A stretch of DNA of 64,000 bases from positions 4,466,501 through 4,530,500 of the forward strand of contig NC_059544.1 in NCBI RefSeq assembly GCF_905220415.1. The letters run 5' to 3'. The notes beneath the pieces are model-generated. The model saw nothing but the letters and a program-made list of their open reading frames with translations, made no database searches and was not told where the DNA came from. This stretch comes from Colias croceus (Eukaryota > Arthropoda > Insecta > Lepidoptera > Pieridae). Positions 44,951 through 56,761 of the stretch are shown here, one piece after another (position 1 is the first letter of the stretch; each line of letters opens with the position of its first letter). Position numbers and translations under genes: made by a program.

Positions 44951-47900
44951 TTGAATAAACTGTTATTCCTTTTTTTTGCACAATCGTCACCTTTCTACTA
45001 TGTTAGTAGATATCTAGCAATTCATATCTATTAAGTATGAAAACGATCTCTTCTTAAGTTTAATAAAATTAAACACTAATAGCTATATAAAAATAAATTG
45101 TACAAACTTTTTCACCGTTAACATTAAAGTTTCATGATTTTGTTTAATAAAGTATATTTGGTCCTCAATTAAAATGAAAGCTTGAATTTGCTAAACCCTT
45201 TAATTAATTAATAATTTATTAATTAAAAACAAGCTCAAATACTCCACAACTCAAAGTAATATCAAAGTTTAGAAGCGTTGAAGTTGTGAATACAGAAGGA
45301 CCTCTATAAGCGAAACTACTAATATGGTTTCTGAGTTGACTTGTAGCCGAAGCAGTCGACAACTATAACTGCAAATTAGCCTCCAATTATAATTCAAACT
45401 TCTTATAGCGGCGCTGCATTACTGGAGGTTTGCCATCTCTTTGTATTTATGACTTATCTTTTGTCAAACAAAAAATATATTTGGCGATTTATTTCCAGTC
45501 GTGTATTTGTTTCGATATTGCATAACCATGATTTTCTTCGTTCAGGATACCACTTTACTTCTTTCTTACCTAGCATTATAGGATATACACTCAAGTCTAA
45601 AGCGGCGCGCTTGAACACGGTAATTTTAGAAGCAAAATGTAAGATTTCCTCACTTAAAAAAGGGGATAAGTATTTATTGTATCGTGCCATGTTTAATAAT
45701 AATCTTGTTACTTTTACAACATGAATTACAGGATAAAAGGGAATAAATTATTTCATTCAAAGCATACACGAAACGAATACGTAATTGCAAAAACGAAATA
45801 CAAATTATAATGTATGAAGTGCACAATTGAGAACACGTGCTCGTAATAGTCCGAATTGAATACATCGTGGAGTCTGGACTAATTGATGATTTACCGCGCT
45901 TAGTACATTATCGAAATAAAAATGTATTTAGATTTATTGTTTAATTTTAATTTTTATAGCAGTCAAAATAGTTAGAGTATGGTTCTCAAATATTTAATAC
46001 TAACTGAATTATTTTTTTTTGTTCAATCTCAAGATAATTACCTAAATTATTCGAAAAAATATTTGTCCTACAAAATCTATGGTTTGTTCAAAGAGTCCCC
46101 CTTTCCAAAGTGTATCGATAACGAGGTCATCATAAATGATTACTAACAAGCTGATTTTTTTGTTTTCACTTAGTTAATGTTTATATAATTCAACAGACAT
46201 ATTGTCCTACAAATTGCGTAATAAATATTTGAGAACTATCAAATCCAAAAATTTTATCCTTGTTATCTCTGTTAGCTACCACAATCGAGAGTTTCGTACA
46301 CGAAATTATTCGGTGTCTCATCAAAATAAAGCTACAAACGGAAAATCAGCTTGATAGTAGTCACTTGTAAAAATGGGCGATGTATCCTGAACTAAAAGCT
46401 TTATTAATGAAAATTTTTTAAGGTATATAAAAATCGATCACGATATGGAAATCAAGGGAAGCCGTCGGCCTCAGCCGACTAGGCGTTGCCCCGGTACGGC
46501 AAAAAGACGCGAGTTTGAAATGTTTTCTATACGTTAATAAAATCTCATGTTTTCAGATGACTAATGTCTTAAAAAATTAGTATTTATTGTTTTGAAACAT
46601 GTGAAAAGTTCTCCATATTAATCTACGAAGGTAAAAGTCATTTTCATGAACCACGTTATTTTCATGTAACATTTTTATGTGAGAAAAATCTAAAGTGAAT
46701 AACTACAAAAATTTTCGAACTTGTCTATCTCTTGAATTTACGAAATATTGTTTTAAACATGCAGCAATGTTTGATCTTATTTTCTTGACGTTACGGTCAG
46801 ATTAAAGTTTAGTACCTATGAATAAATAAATATTTTGTTAGTAAAATATTTTTTATGTTCAATGTTTTGTAGTTTCAAATATTTAACGTAAAAGTAGATT
46901 TGTTACTCTTATTTATATTTAAGAATCAATTTTGTAATACTTCAAACCTATTCTAACGGGAAGTTTAAAGTTTACAAACTCAATGGGTTCATTAACTAAG
47001 TTAGATATGAGACGAATATAGATTAAATATAGTATAACGTATAACTAGCATTTGCTCAAATTATTATGTAGGTTTTTCATCCAAATAGTGGCTTTAAAAC
47101 AAAAAACCAATTACCGTACGGTTTTATCGCTCTACAGTTCCAACCGCACCGGATCGAGCAAATTGTTTAATGGCTCTCGGTTTATTTATTGAAATAATAA
47201 TCGAAATATTAAGATCCGTATATTAAAAGCCGGTTAACTACGTGTATATTACCGTTCACCGCTATGAAACAATTTCATGCTACGGCAAATAAAATCGCGA
47301 ATGTGCGCCGCTGCCGGTTGCGACCAACAAAATTGGTAACGAATTGTGGTCATATTTTAAAACAAATGTATCGCGGACTGAATATTTGCACTAACGTTTA
47401 AAATTCAACATTTTATTCCTATTAATGTTTTTTAATTAAAACTAAACTTTTATTGATTTGGCTGTCATTTTAATTAAATAAAAAAATAAATAAAAAATAA
47501 AAGTAAATCATTTTACCTTCGCAAGAGGGAGAATAAACTATAATATGATAACTTTTTAGTTTTTATAGGTACGGTAGAAGTTGAGTGAATTTAATATTGT
47601 ATTAAAAGAAATTACCTATTCTCTTAGCTTCTCCATTTAAAGTAAGTAAAAATATGTTTTGCTTCCTATTGTTACTTCTTGGTGGAACTTTATAACTTTA
47701 TTAATTAGAAATTTTCTTCCAACTTTCACTGTATTTTATAATTATATTTTAATTTTACAATATCATTTACTACTCGTACCGGTTTCGAGACGTCATTGTC
47801 AGATGATTGCCTGTGGCAGAATGATAAAAAGTAAACTTACTTCTTGCCAAAATTTTCGCCTTGAAAAAGTTGATACAAATTAAAAACAAATTGTGATTTA

Positions 47901-49654
47901 AAACAACATTCCTTCCAGAAAAGTTTTTTAAATTGGTCAAATTTCCGAGTGAGCGCTATACATTTTGCCTGTCTGAACAAATGAATATTTTTCTGCAAGG
48001 GTAAAATGTAACCGTAAATAGTGTGCTAAAGTTTACTGCGATATTTCGTATATAATATTTTCTGCTATAATTCCTGGATATAAAATACGTCCTGGCTTGT
48101 AGAGGCTAAACCTACTTTGTCATAGAGTACCGGCGTAGCGTTTGTAATACTATTGCATATCATATCACGGTGGAGGAAATTTTGAATTTTTGAAACCTTC
48201 ATTTTAAAGGTATACTTTGTATTAAAGCAATTTAAGGAAAACGAAGATCATTCTTCCTATATTTCAGGTCATTCATATCCCTTTTTAAATTAAACAGTCT
48301 AATCAATGATCAATTTCTAAAGGCTAACTTTAGAGACATTTTATTTGAATTAGCTAAATTTAGACACACTATAATTAATTTTATATTAATTGACAACGAA
48401 TTCATATTAAAAAATTTCATATCTTACTTATTTAAAATACCATGTTTAAACATAATTTTATAAGTAATCAAACCGCCAAAACGTATGTACAGAGACGTTG
48501 AATATGTTTTCATACACATAGAAGTTATGAATAACTGCAAGAACATAATTGGCGGGGCTTATCGTTCATTTGAGAACATTCAAAGTGGATTTAGTCGCAA
48601 CATAAGCTGATACTCTAATTGAAGTTAACATCCATTATTCATTTAATGCAGGGTACAATAGCAGTTCACCTTCCTTAGGCTTCTTTAGATCTTATTTCAT
48701 TATTGATTTATTAAGACATTTCCCAGGGATACAATGTATTATTTAGTCTTGCTTCAGGACAGTTTATTTTTAGATGTCGTGATTAAATATATGGACCTGT
48801 TTACGTTTGATTTATTATTGTATACTACTCTTCTTAAAAATAAAATTTATTCATAAAGAAGATTCGCCTTCAATAATTTTCATAACAAAAATATTATTTT
48901 CAGTTTGGTAAAACATTTGAGTACATTTTGTTTGTTTCGTCAGGACTGCAACTCTTTGAAAGAGAGTTTGTAAACTTTACTGGAGTGCGCCTACTGAATG
49001 TTCTAGAGTATCAGTGTATGCTTGTTCATAGTATTAAGAATTTCTAGGAAATTTTCACCGTAATACCACAGCGTAACACTACGGAAATTACTAAATGAGC
49101 GATTGATATGAGGTAGTATTCCTAAAATTTATGTTTTAATTTTAATTCATTACTTTGGCAGATAAGTTCATTTGGGCATTATACAATAAGTGATAAATGT
49201 TTTATCACGTATATAATAAGAAGTTATAATAATTGTTGGATGCGAAAAAATAAGAAGATAAGAAACTATTACATAATATTACAGTAATTAGAAATTTGTC
49301 TACGTCTTACTCTGCAGATAAAAAGTGATTACAGGATCAATTATTGAATGCATCTAAATAAAAAGAAAGACACTAATGGTACTTCCTTGCTTGGCTGAAC
49401 GCTACGGGGCAGAGCCTTAAATCTAATTGATATACTGTATCTCTCTTACTTCTTTGCATATTTTATCTGATATTGTTGTGTACGACACAAATAATATGAT
49501 TGGAGAAGGTCGCGTGATAATATTGTGCTAAATAATAAAATTGCTTAATATTGATGACACTAATAATGTAATTAGAAATTATGGGAAATTCTTAGTTATT
49601 ATTTTACCAGGAAATTACTAATCAAAATGATATATATGATAAAATTATAGACAA
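44951..49654. other. gene-free stretch with one GC-raised island
   Basis: AT-rich. Overlapping open frames on both strands at 45449-45724 have no motif. A small GC block with a short hairpin (GTCGGCCTCAGCCGAC) lies at 46460-46480. A GC-raised island lies at 47110-47350 (GCGCCGCTGCCGGTTGCGAC). No gene supported. Confidence 0.4.
47110..47350. promoter_or_regulatory. GC-raised island, possible conserved non-coding element
   Basis: Locally higher GC with motifs such as ACCGTACGGT, GCCGGTTAACTACG and CGAATGTGCGCCGCTGCCGG, without an open frame or splice sites. Could be an enhancer of the gene starting at 38021; this is inference from composition. Confidence 0.25.
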
Positions 49655-49841
49655 CTAGAGGTCCGCCCCGGCTTCGCCCGTGGTACATATTTCGCAATAA
49701 AAGGTAGCCTATGTCCTTTCTCGGGTATCAAAATATCTCCATACCAAATTTCATGCAAATTGATTCAGTAGTTTAAGCGTGATTGAGTAACAGACAGACA
49801 GACAGAGTTACTTTCGCATTTATAATACTATATAGTATGGA
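49655..49841 (-). mobile_element. Helitron-like element, full length
   Basis: Minus-strand copy from TCCATACTATATAGTATTAT to the hairpin GGGCGAAGCCGGGGCGGACC and CTAG|T. Same 3' type as 30151 and 53875; a TATAG insertion sits near its 5' end. Confidence 0.8.
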
Positions 49842-50392
49842 TTTATCCTTGAGACGTGTAAAAAGAAACAAGTTAAAAATAATAATTTTGGTAACGTGAT
49901 GTGTTTTTCTATCGATATCGATAAAATATAGTTTGGAATTAGCGTAGGTAGGTATCAAGTCGTGATTTGTCCGATTACTTACCTTCGTTATTCGACGATT
50001 ATTATCAAAAACAGTCCACCATTAAAACAATACATTGAAATTAATAAGTTATAATAATTTACGTTTAGAAATAACAATGCTTTTCAATTTTTGGCACTAT
50101 TTCCTAACGGGTTTAAATTAACGCCTCACTGCTATTGCTTTTGACAGTTCTTTCTATAGATAAAATATATGATAGCAGACAAAATAGAAGTGTTGTATTA
50201 TCTGTGATCGAGGTTCTTTTTTAGATATTTTTTAACTTATGTTAATATTCGTACGAAAAAATATAATTATTTTAAATAATATAAACATTAGGTAACTAAA
50301 ATTATTAAGAAGAGAAAATTATTCATAGTTATGAAATTTATTGTAGTAAAAAAAAACTAAGTATAAATAACTTGGCTCACGCTTATATTATA

Positions 50393-50558
50393 CTAGTGGT
50401 CCGCCCCGGCTTCGCCCGTGGTACCTAAATGTTTAAACTATCCTATCTCTCAAGTTGGATCGAACTGCACATGGTGTGCGAATTTTATTATAATCGGTTG
50501 AGTGGTTTAGGAGTCCATTGAGGACAAACATTGTGACACGAGATTTATATATATTAGA
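50393..50558 (-). mobile_element. Helitron-like element
   Basis: Minus strand: A|TCTAATATATATAAATCTCG start, CACACCATGTGCAGTTCG, CAACTTGAGAGATAGG, then ACCACGGGCGAAGCCGGGGC and CTAG|T. Six bases separate it from the next copy. Confidence 0.75.
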
Positions 50559-50563
50559 TATAA

Positions 50564-50735
50564 CTAGTTAATCGCCCGCGGCTTCGCCCGCTTTGTCTAA
50601 AACCGAATAAATTATACAAACTAAAACCTTCCTCTTGAATTACTCTGTCTATTAAAAAAAAACCGCATCAAAATCCGTTGCGTAGTTTTAAAGATTTAAG
50701 CATACAAAGGGACATAGGGACAGGAAAAGCGACTT
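50564..50735 (-). mobile_element. Helitron-like element, 40594-type, abutting the previous one
   Basis: Minus strand: ends GCGGGCGAAGCCGCGGGC..CTAG|T and carries ACGCAACGGATTTTGATGCG and AGAGTAATTCAAGAGGAAGG. The 5' boundary near 50735 is approximate. Confidence 0.7.
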
Positions 50736-52311
50736 TGTTTTAACAGATATTTTCGAAGTGTGTGTCTTCACCATTTTTTTTCTAAATACTTGACGAAGTA
50801 TTTAAAATTATAAGATTCCATTGCTTTATATTAAAATTTCGAGTTTAAAGTTTATTATTTATGTATTAGTATGCGTAAAAATATAATAGAAAATCATAAA
50901 AAAAGAAAAAAACAGTACATAGATAACATTTCAAGTATAAGAATTCTTAGTTTTCTTTATTCAAAAATAATGAGATTACTTTTAACAGTTCTGGAAACAA
51001 TTACACTTACGTCGCATGTAATAAGAACCCAACATTACAACGATCTACACATAGGTATTCGCAATAACTCTGAGGATCCTTTGTGCACCTGTCATCCTCA
51101 GCCTTCCCGTGACCACAACCGCTTTAAAGTATTTGAAAAATTGGGCTCTGAAAGTCGGCAGACAGAGAGACTCACCTATTTATTTAGCGTATTTCCTTTA
51201 TCGTATTCTAACAGCATTTTTCATAATTTAAGCAAAATAATGGGATACTAAATCGATCATGTAGTACCTATCAAAATAATGAAGCTGATGCAGAATTTTG
51301 TCTGCTATTAATATCCTTCAAATTCTCTTATATTAATTTTGGTAATTTAAGAATTGATAAATATTTGCATAAATTTCTATGAATAATATTATGATAGCAA
51401 TCTAAAAAATCATATCATCAAATCGTATAATATTATCAGACTACATTTGACCTTTCGCCACATGTGTATTCGCAAAACTAAAGAAAAACATCAAATTACA
51501 AGCGTCTGAAACATTGAAAAGTTTATCCGAATATATTCATTTCAGTCGCGAAATGTACTGAAGGGTCGTTGAATTCGCAAACAGTTCTAGGATTTCTCTT
51601 CGGATGGATTACAAAGAGTTTTGTTTCATACACATGTTACCGAATGCGTGACTAGGCATCATATTCATCGATGAAGATAAAAAGACGCAAGACGTGCTTT
51701 GATTGTTTAAACAACAAATACAGGGCAAATCATATTATTGTTTGTTCTACCAGAAGTTATCTTTTTAATTCTGTTTTGTTATTATTTCTCTGTTTGTTCT
51801 ACGTTCGTGTTTTTTCCTGTTTTTATTGCTAAATAAACCTTCAATGTGATCATTTTGTGTAAGGAAAACGTTATTATTTAACTCCATTATGTCATGCAAA
51901 TCGAGATTCCTTCAAAGTTTGGAAAATGTTTATGCACTGACCAGGTTTTCAACCTCACTAAACCTAGTTTATATAAAAATAAGATTATATATTCGAAACC
52001 AATAAGACAAACGTGAATAAGCTTAATGTCTGCAATCGTACAAATAGTTTTATTATTTCCATCTCGGATAAAAATAAGAGCAATTTGTAAATCTCGCTGA
52101 ATTTCAGAGTATGCGTCAGTTATCGGCTTAGCGGTTTTGTTGGCCGACATAAATCCTACGCGTAACTAATGCTGGCTATATGGTACCCAGTACCCACACT
52201 ACATAAATGTTTGGTTTTCATTAGCAGAGGTATTGGCAAAAACATAAATATTTTTATGATTTTAATTAAAGTAGGTATCTGCTTAATAGTACGCTCTTTT
52301 TTACATTATAA

Positions 52312-52445
52312 AAAAATAAAAATAAAAAATAAAAATATCTTTATTGAGTACAAAAATTAATACAGTACAATTACAGTGTGGCTCTGTCTTCCTAGCTAGG
52401 AAAATCCTGTGTTAAGGAAGACAGTTCCTTCCCAGAGAACATGTT
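52312..52445 (-). mobile_element. retroelement 3'-end fragment
   Basis: AAAAAT-repeat tail, CTTTATTGAGTACAAAAA, then GTGTTAAGGAAGACAGTTCC and TTCCCAGAGAAC. Layout resembles the fragment at 22630-22790. Confidence 0.45.
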
Positions 52446-52557
52446 CAGTACAAAACAAAGATTACATTAAAAAAACAGAGAAAGTAAAAAAAAAACATAT
52501 AATAAATACAACTGCGCGTTTACAATTTTTTTACAAGTATAGTGTGTGAGTTTGTTA

Positions 52558-52582
52558 GTGTGTGTGTGTGTGTGTGTGTGTG
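52558..52582. repeat. TG dinucleotide microsatellite
   Basis: About twelve TG units, continued by imperfect GTGTG blocks to about 52640. Confidence 0.9.
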
Positions 52583-53874
52583 CGTTTGTTAATGTGTGCA
52601 GTGTGTGCTTGTGCATGTGAGTGTTGTGTGTTTGTGCATGTTATATTATATAATAAATATTTTCTATAAGTTATGTTTAACGTACAATATCCTGTATCCT
52701 GTGTTTTATTAATAATCAGTTTCATACCGCAAATGAAAAACGAATTTATTCCTCATAAAGCTACGCCAACCAAAATGAGGTACACAAAAAATATTTTTTG
52801 TCGGATACATATTGTCTGTTTTATTGCGAAATAATGGGAACCGTTGTCCAACAATTTCGTCACGTTTATAGATTTGTTCCCTACTCTCGCAAATTCGAAT
52901 ACTTATAAGTAATTTGGCAACATCTGTTTACTTTGATATTAGTTTTTGCTTAGTTTCTAGCGGCATTAACCTCGATGGAAAGTTAATGCTCTTAAAGAAA
53001 GTATTAGCAGTAACAAAGAAGTCGGTTAATGATAATTATCCTCTCCGTAATGGTGGAAAATAGGCTTTTTCTGTTTACTGAATAAGTATAAAAATAAATT
53101 CATTTTAAATAACATTCTAAACCTCAAAGTTAATTGCGAGAAATTCATACTCACGAACTTATTAATTTTAATATGCATATTATTTTGTAAATGTGAAATC
53201 TGGGGACTACGTTATAAATTTTTTGAACGTACAAGTCTATACAATACTAACGCATTATATTATATTGGATTGATTGGATTGATATTCCTAATTATTAACC
53301 AAACGGTCAATGTTTTTAATTTGAACAGTGGCCAAATTAATTGCGCGGGGATTGGAAAGTGCGGGAAAATGAAAATAACGATGGATTAGAATCTATAAAA
53401 TAGCTGTAAGAGTGTGGTCAAGGCAGGGTTTATAAAGATTTCATCACATTGCCGCGGGTAAAACGACCGGGCTTTTCGTACGTGCTATAATATATTCAAA
53501 TAAGAATATGTATTTTTAAGGTCTTGCTTATTACAAAGGGCTTTATGCTATATTATGTATCGTATATTGTTTGTAATAAGTTACCCTTATTCTATTTTCA
53601 GGCTGAAAAGTATGAAATGACTGTTTTATATGATATGTCTGCGAGAATATAGCTGTGAAATAGTAGGTATTGGAATAATTATCAAGGGCACAGTAAAAAC
53701 GATCGGAATATGATTATAATGCCATTTCATATTGTATAAAACATAAAAGAAAAGAAGATGAATGAAGCTGATTTATCAATTTTGAAGTACCATCGAATAG
53801 ATGCTACTTGAAAGTTAAGGTATAATCGCTTATACTTTTATAGCGTTTCATACTATTACACGTGCATGTATTTA

Positions 53875-54054
53875 TCCATACTAATATTATAAATGCGAAA
53901 GTAACTCTGTCTGTCTGTCTGTTACTCAATCACGCCTTAACTACTGAACCAATTTGCATGAAATTTGGTATGGAGATATTTTCATACCCGAGAAAGGACA
54001 TAGGCTTCCTTTTATTGCGAAATAACGACGGGCGAAGCCTGGGCGGACCACTAG
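53875..54054 (+). mobile_element. Helitron-like element, full length
   Basis: A|TCCATACTAATATTATAAA start, shared core, then ATTGCGAAATAACGACGGGC and GAAGCCTGGGCGGACC, ending CTAG|T. 180 bp. Confidence 0.8.
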
Positions 54055-56449
54055 TATTAAATAAAAACTACTAAAAGCATTATTAAACACCAATAATTAT
54101 TACCTTTAAATATCAACCTAGATTTGATGTCGATAAGATTAGATAATCTTATAGTATTGATCAATTTCTATCGATATCAACGAATTTTAATCAATAAAAT
54201 ATTGCAAACATGACACATGCATATGTTTCATCAAGAATCAAGATGTTATCATCGTAATATTTATGTTATTAATATTATGATCATAAATGGGGCCATTAAT
54301 TGCAGGTCTGATAAAAATTTTTTGTTTACCAATAAATAATAATTAAACTGAAAAATACAACCCATACAGATTTGGGTATGTATTGAAACCTTTCTTTTAA
54401 CGATACACATTAATTAATTTAACTTGGATAAAGAAAATTTAATCAGAAAGCTATAGAAAATATAAGTCTAGTCGGTAAGTATCAAGGTAAGTATACCTAC
54501 ATTTTAACATTTATATATCGAAGACGCACAGGATTTGTTATATTTGTTCTTAGGTAAGAATAAAGATTGTTTACATTGAAAAAACTCAGACAGAGCCACG
54601 GCGAACTGTAGTATGTCATAAATAGACATGACAGTTTATCCGCTGGCCGTATTTCTACTTTTCAAAGCGCTTAAACTGAAAAATGTTATGTTTTACTGAA
54701 AATCGGTACAGAGAATACAAATGCAATAAAGGGGATTTCCATAATCTTTTTGTAACCTGTACTAAACTACGAGTTGTTTGTGACGAGTTGTTTGCATAAA
54801 TTTCTCTACACACACAAATCGAAATGAACTTTATACAAAATAAATAACCGCTACAAGCGATTGAAAAAGTTAAATCGTGCAAGGAAATAGACAAAAATTG
54901 TATTTTTCCGTATTGGATTCGCGCCATAAAAAATATGTTTTAAATACTTTCATTGAACAAGAAATTACGTATACAGATATAAAGCAGTCATGAATAGAAG
55001 ATGGATACTTTTATGTTAGGTACGTAAGTTACAAACATCTTTTCATTTTCTTTAAAACCTTCAATATTCTTATGTCTGAATTATTTATTAAACCTAAATG
55101 TTTTCTAAACGTTATCTCGTAAAACCATTCGTTATTTAAATTTTAAATAAGTTTCTGGAATAGTATTCTCAGCGGCGATATTACTTTTACAGAACAACTT
55201 CAGCCATTATAAAAATAATTGCTCCCCAATGATCCAGCATTTACTGCAAACTTTCTACAACACTAGTGAAAGAATTAATTGCTTCTTAACGTATATTAAA
55301 GAATGAGAGCAATAGATTTGAATAACAATTCTAATGAAAAGAGTCTAATATATAGTAGGACCTTAATCTAAATTTTTTCTTTATTTAAATGTTATTCATA
55401 GAGTGGAATAGAGAATTGTAAATGGCTAAGTATTCATTGAAACACTAAGACAGTTTATTTGTAATAATAAATGAAAAAATGAAGTCCTTATTTTAATGTA
55501 TAAAAAGCAAAGGAATTGCCCATGCAATTGTTTAAACTTAAATTAAAAAAGTGGCTACAATCGCATTGCTTTTATAACATAAATGAGTTCTTTGCTTATA
55601 AACACTAAAGATAATAATAACTGTAATGTAAAACGTTAAAATTAATCTAAAAATATATTGTATTTTAGTTAGTTAAACACATATACCTACATTTGTTTGC
55701 CAGTGTGCTGGCGAATTGTGCGGACTTTATTGTAATATATTGTAAAACCTTGTAGTTAACCACAATTCCTGCAAATAAATTATTTCAAAACTAATAGTTT
55801 ACTCTCTATCTAATTGTCTCAAGCTTCCTGTATTTATTTTGTATAATTTATCGCAACCTGTTTAATAAGTAACAACTTCAAGAACAACGCTAACTTATTT
55901 AATGAAATGTTTTACATTCCGCGTCGGTAGTGCCTGAGACGTTTAAGTTTATCTTAAAACTTCATTATTTATCATGCGAAAACTATAGTCTTTTGTCTCT
56001 GACAAATGAAGTATGAGCTCTATGCTCTTGCCACTCTTGCTATAATTAGTTGAAGAATAACTAGGTACTATTTAAAGAGTCTGTGCTAATTAAAATGTGT
56101 GAAAACGGTTGGAAAACGGATATAAATATGGCAGCGCACAGGTTACATTTAATTCAATAGAACTAGGGGTATGTAATATTTTGTTTCCCAGTTATTTTAT
56201 TGAGATTTAACCAGGCATTTTTAGAAATATACGAAATCCCCTATCTCAAAATAATACTACACGATTTTCATGACACAGCGGTTGACTATGTTAAGGTTGA
56301 GACTATGAATTTAATAATAATAATTAGTAGTTGGTTTTTGCCTTGCTACAATTATTATTTATTCAAATTCTCTTATAGCATTTTCATCTATAAGAACATT
56401 ACAATTATAAAAGTTTTGATTTGTTTATTACGATTTAACTGTGAACTGT
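54055..56449. other. gene-free AT-rich stretch
   Basis: No supportable gene, RNA or repeat family. Open frames at 54655-54927 (-) and 56200-56451 (+) lack splice sites and motifs. Confidence 0.4.
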
Positions 56450-56455
56450 AAACTT

Positions 56456-56755
56456 GTAGCGACACCTCGCTCTGAATCGCGCAAGCGAAATGTTTCGCTA
56501 CAGAGCTATATATACAACTTTCCGACATCATCCATTGGGGCCTTCACGGCCGGCCAGTCGAGTAGACTGGTCGAGGATCTTCCCTTTTTCGATGGAGGAA
56601 TTCCACCTTCCTTCCTCCACAGTGGTGACCCCTGACAGTTCACAACTCCTTCTGTCCATCCATGATGTCCATGCCATGGATGATGTCGGAAAGTTGTATA
56701 TATAGCTCTGTAGCGAAACATTTCGCTTGCGCGATTCAGAGCGAGGTGTCGCTAC
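56456..56755. mobile_element. 300-bp MITE with perfect 80-bp terminal inverted repeats
   Basis: The two ends (56456-56535 and 56676-56755) are exact reverse complements over 80 bp, starting GTAGCGACACCTCGCTCTG. A 6-bp target duplication AAACTT flanks it (56450-56455, 56756-56761). Within each arm GTAGCGA and TCGCTAC pair again, so each arm can fold on itself. The 140-bp centre is unique and GC-richer, with no transposase. Mirror open frames starting MFRYRAIYTTFRHHP on both strands are a by-product of the palindrome. Confidence 0.9.
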
Positions 56756-56761
56756 AAACTT

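Larger units (their letters stand above)
50736..53874. other. gene-free stretch
   Basis: Contains a 126-codon open frame (50871-51251, +) and an 87-codon frame (51887-52150, -), neither recognised, plus a retroelement tail and a TG microsatellite listed below. No splice-supported gene. Confidence 0.4.

Noticed and set aside
45449..45724. Overlapping 91- and 78-codon frames on opposite strands
   Set aside because: No motif, no splice sites; sense/antisense overlap of this sort is usual by chance.
50871..51251. 126-codon plus-strand frame
   Set aside because: Longest unexplained frame, but it has no recognised motif, splice sites or clear signal peptide, and the start is Lys/Asn-rich AT-driven sequence. 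Worth a database search, but not called.
51887..52150. 87-codon minus-strand frame starting MSANKTAKPITDAYSEIQ
   Set aside because: The first third looks protein-like but the rest is AT-driven and no splice partner was found; may be a repeat fragment.
56490..56721. Near-identical frames on both strands starting MFRYRAIYTTF
   Set aside because: Produced by the 80-bp inverted repeats of the MITE.
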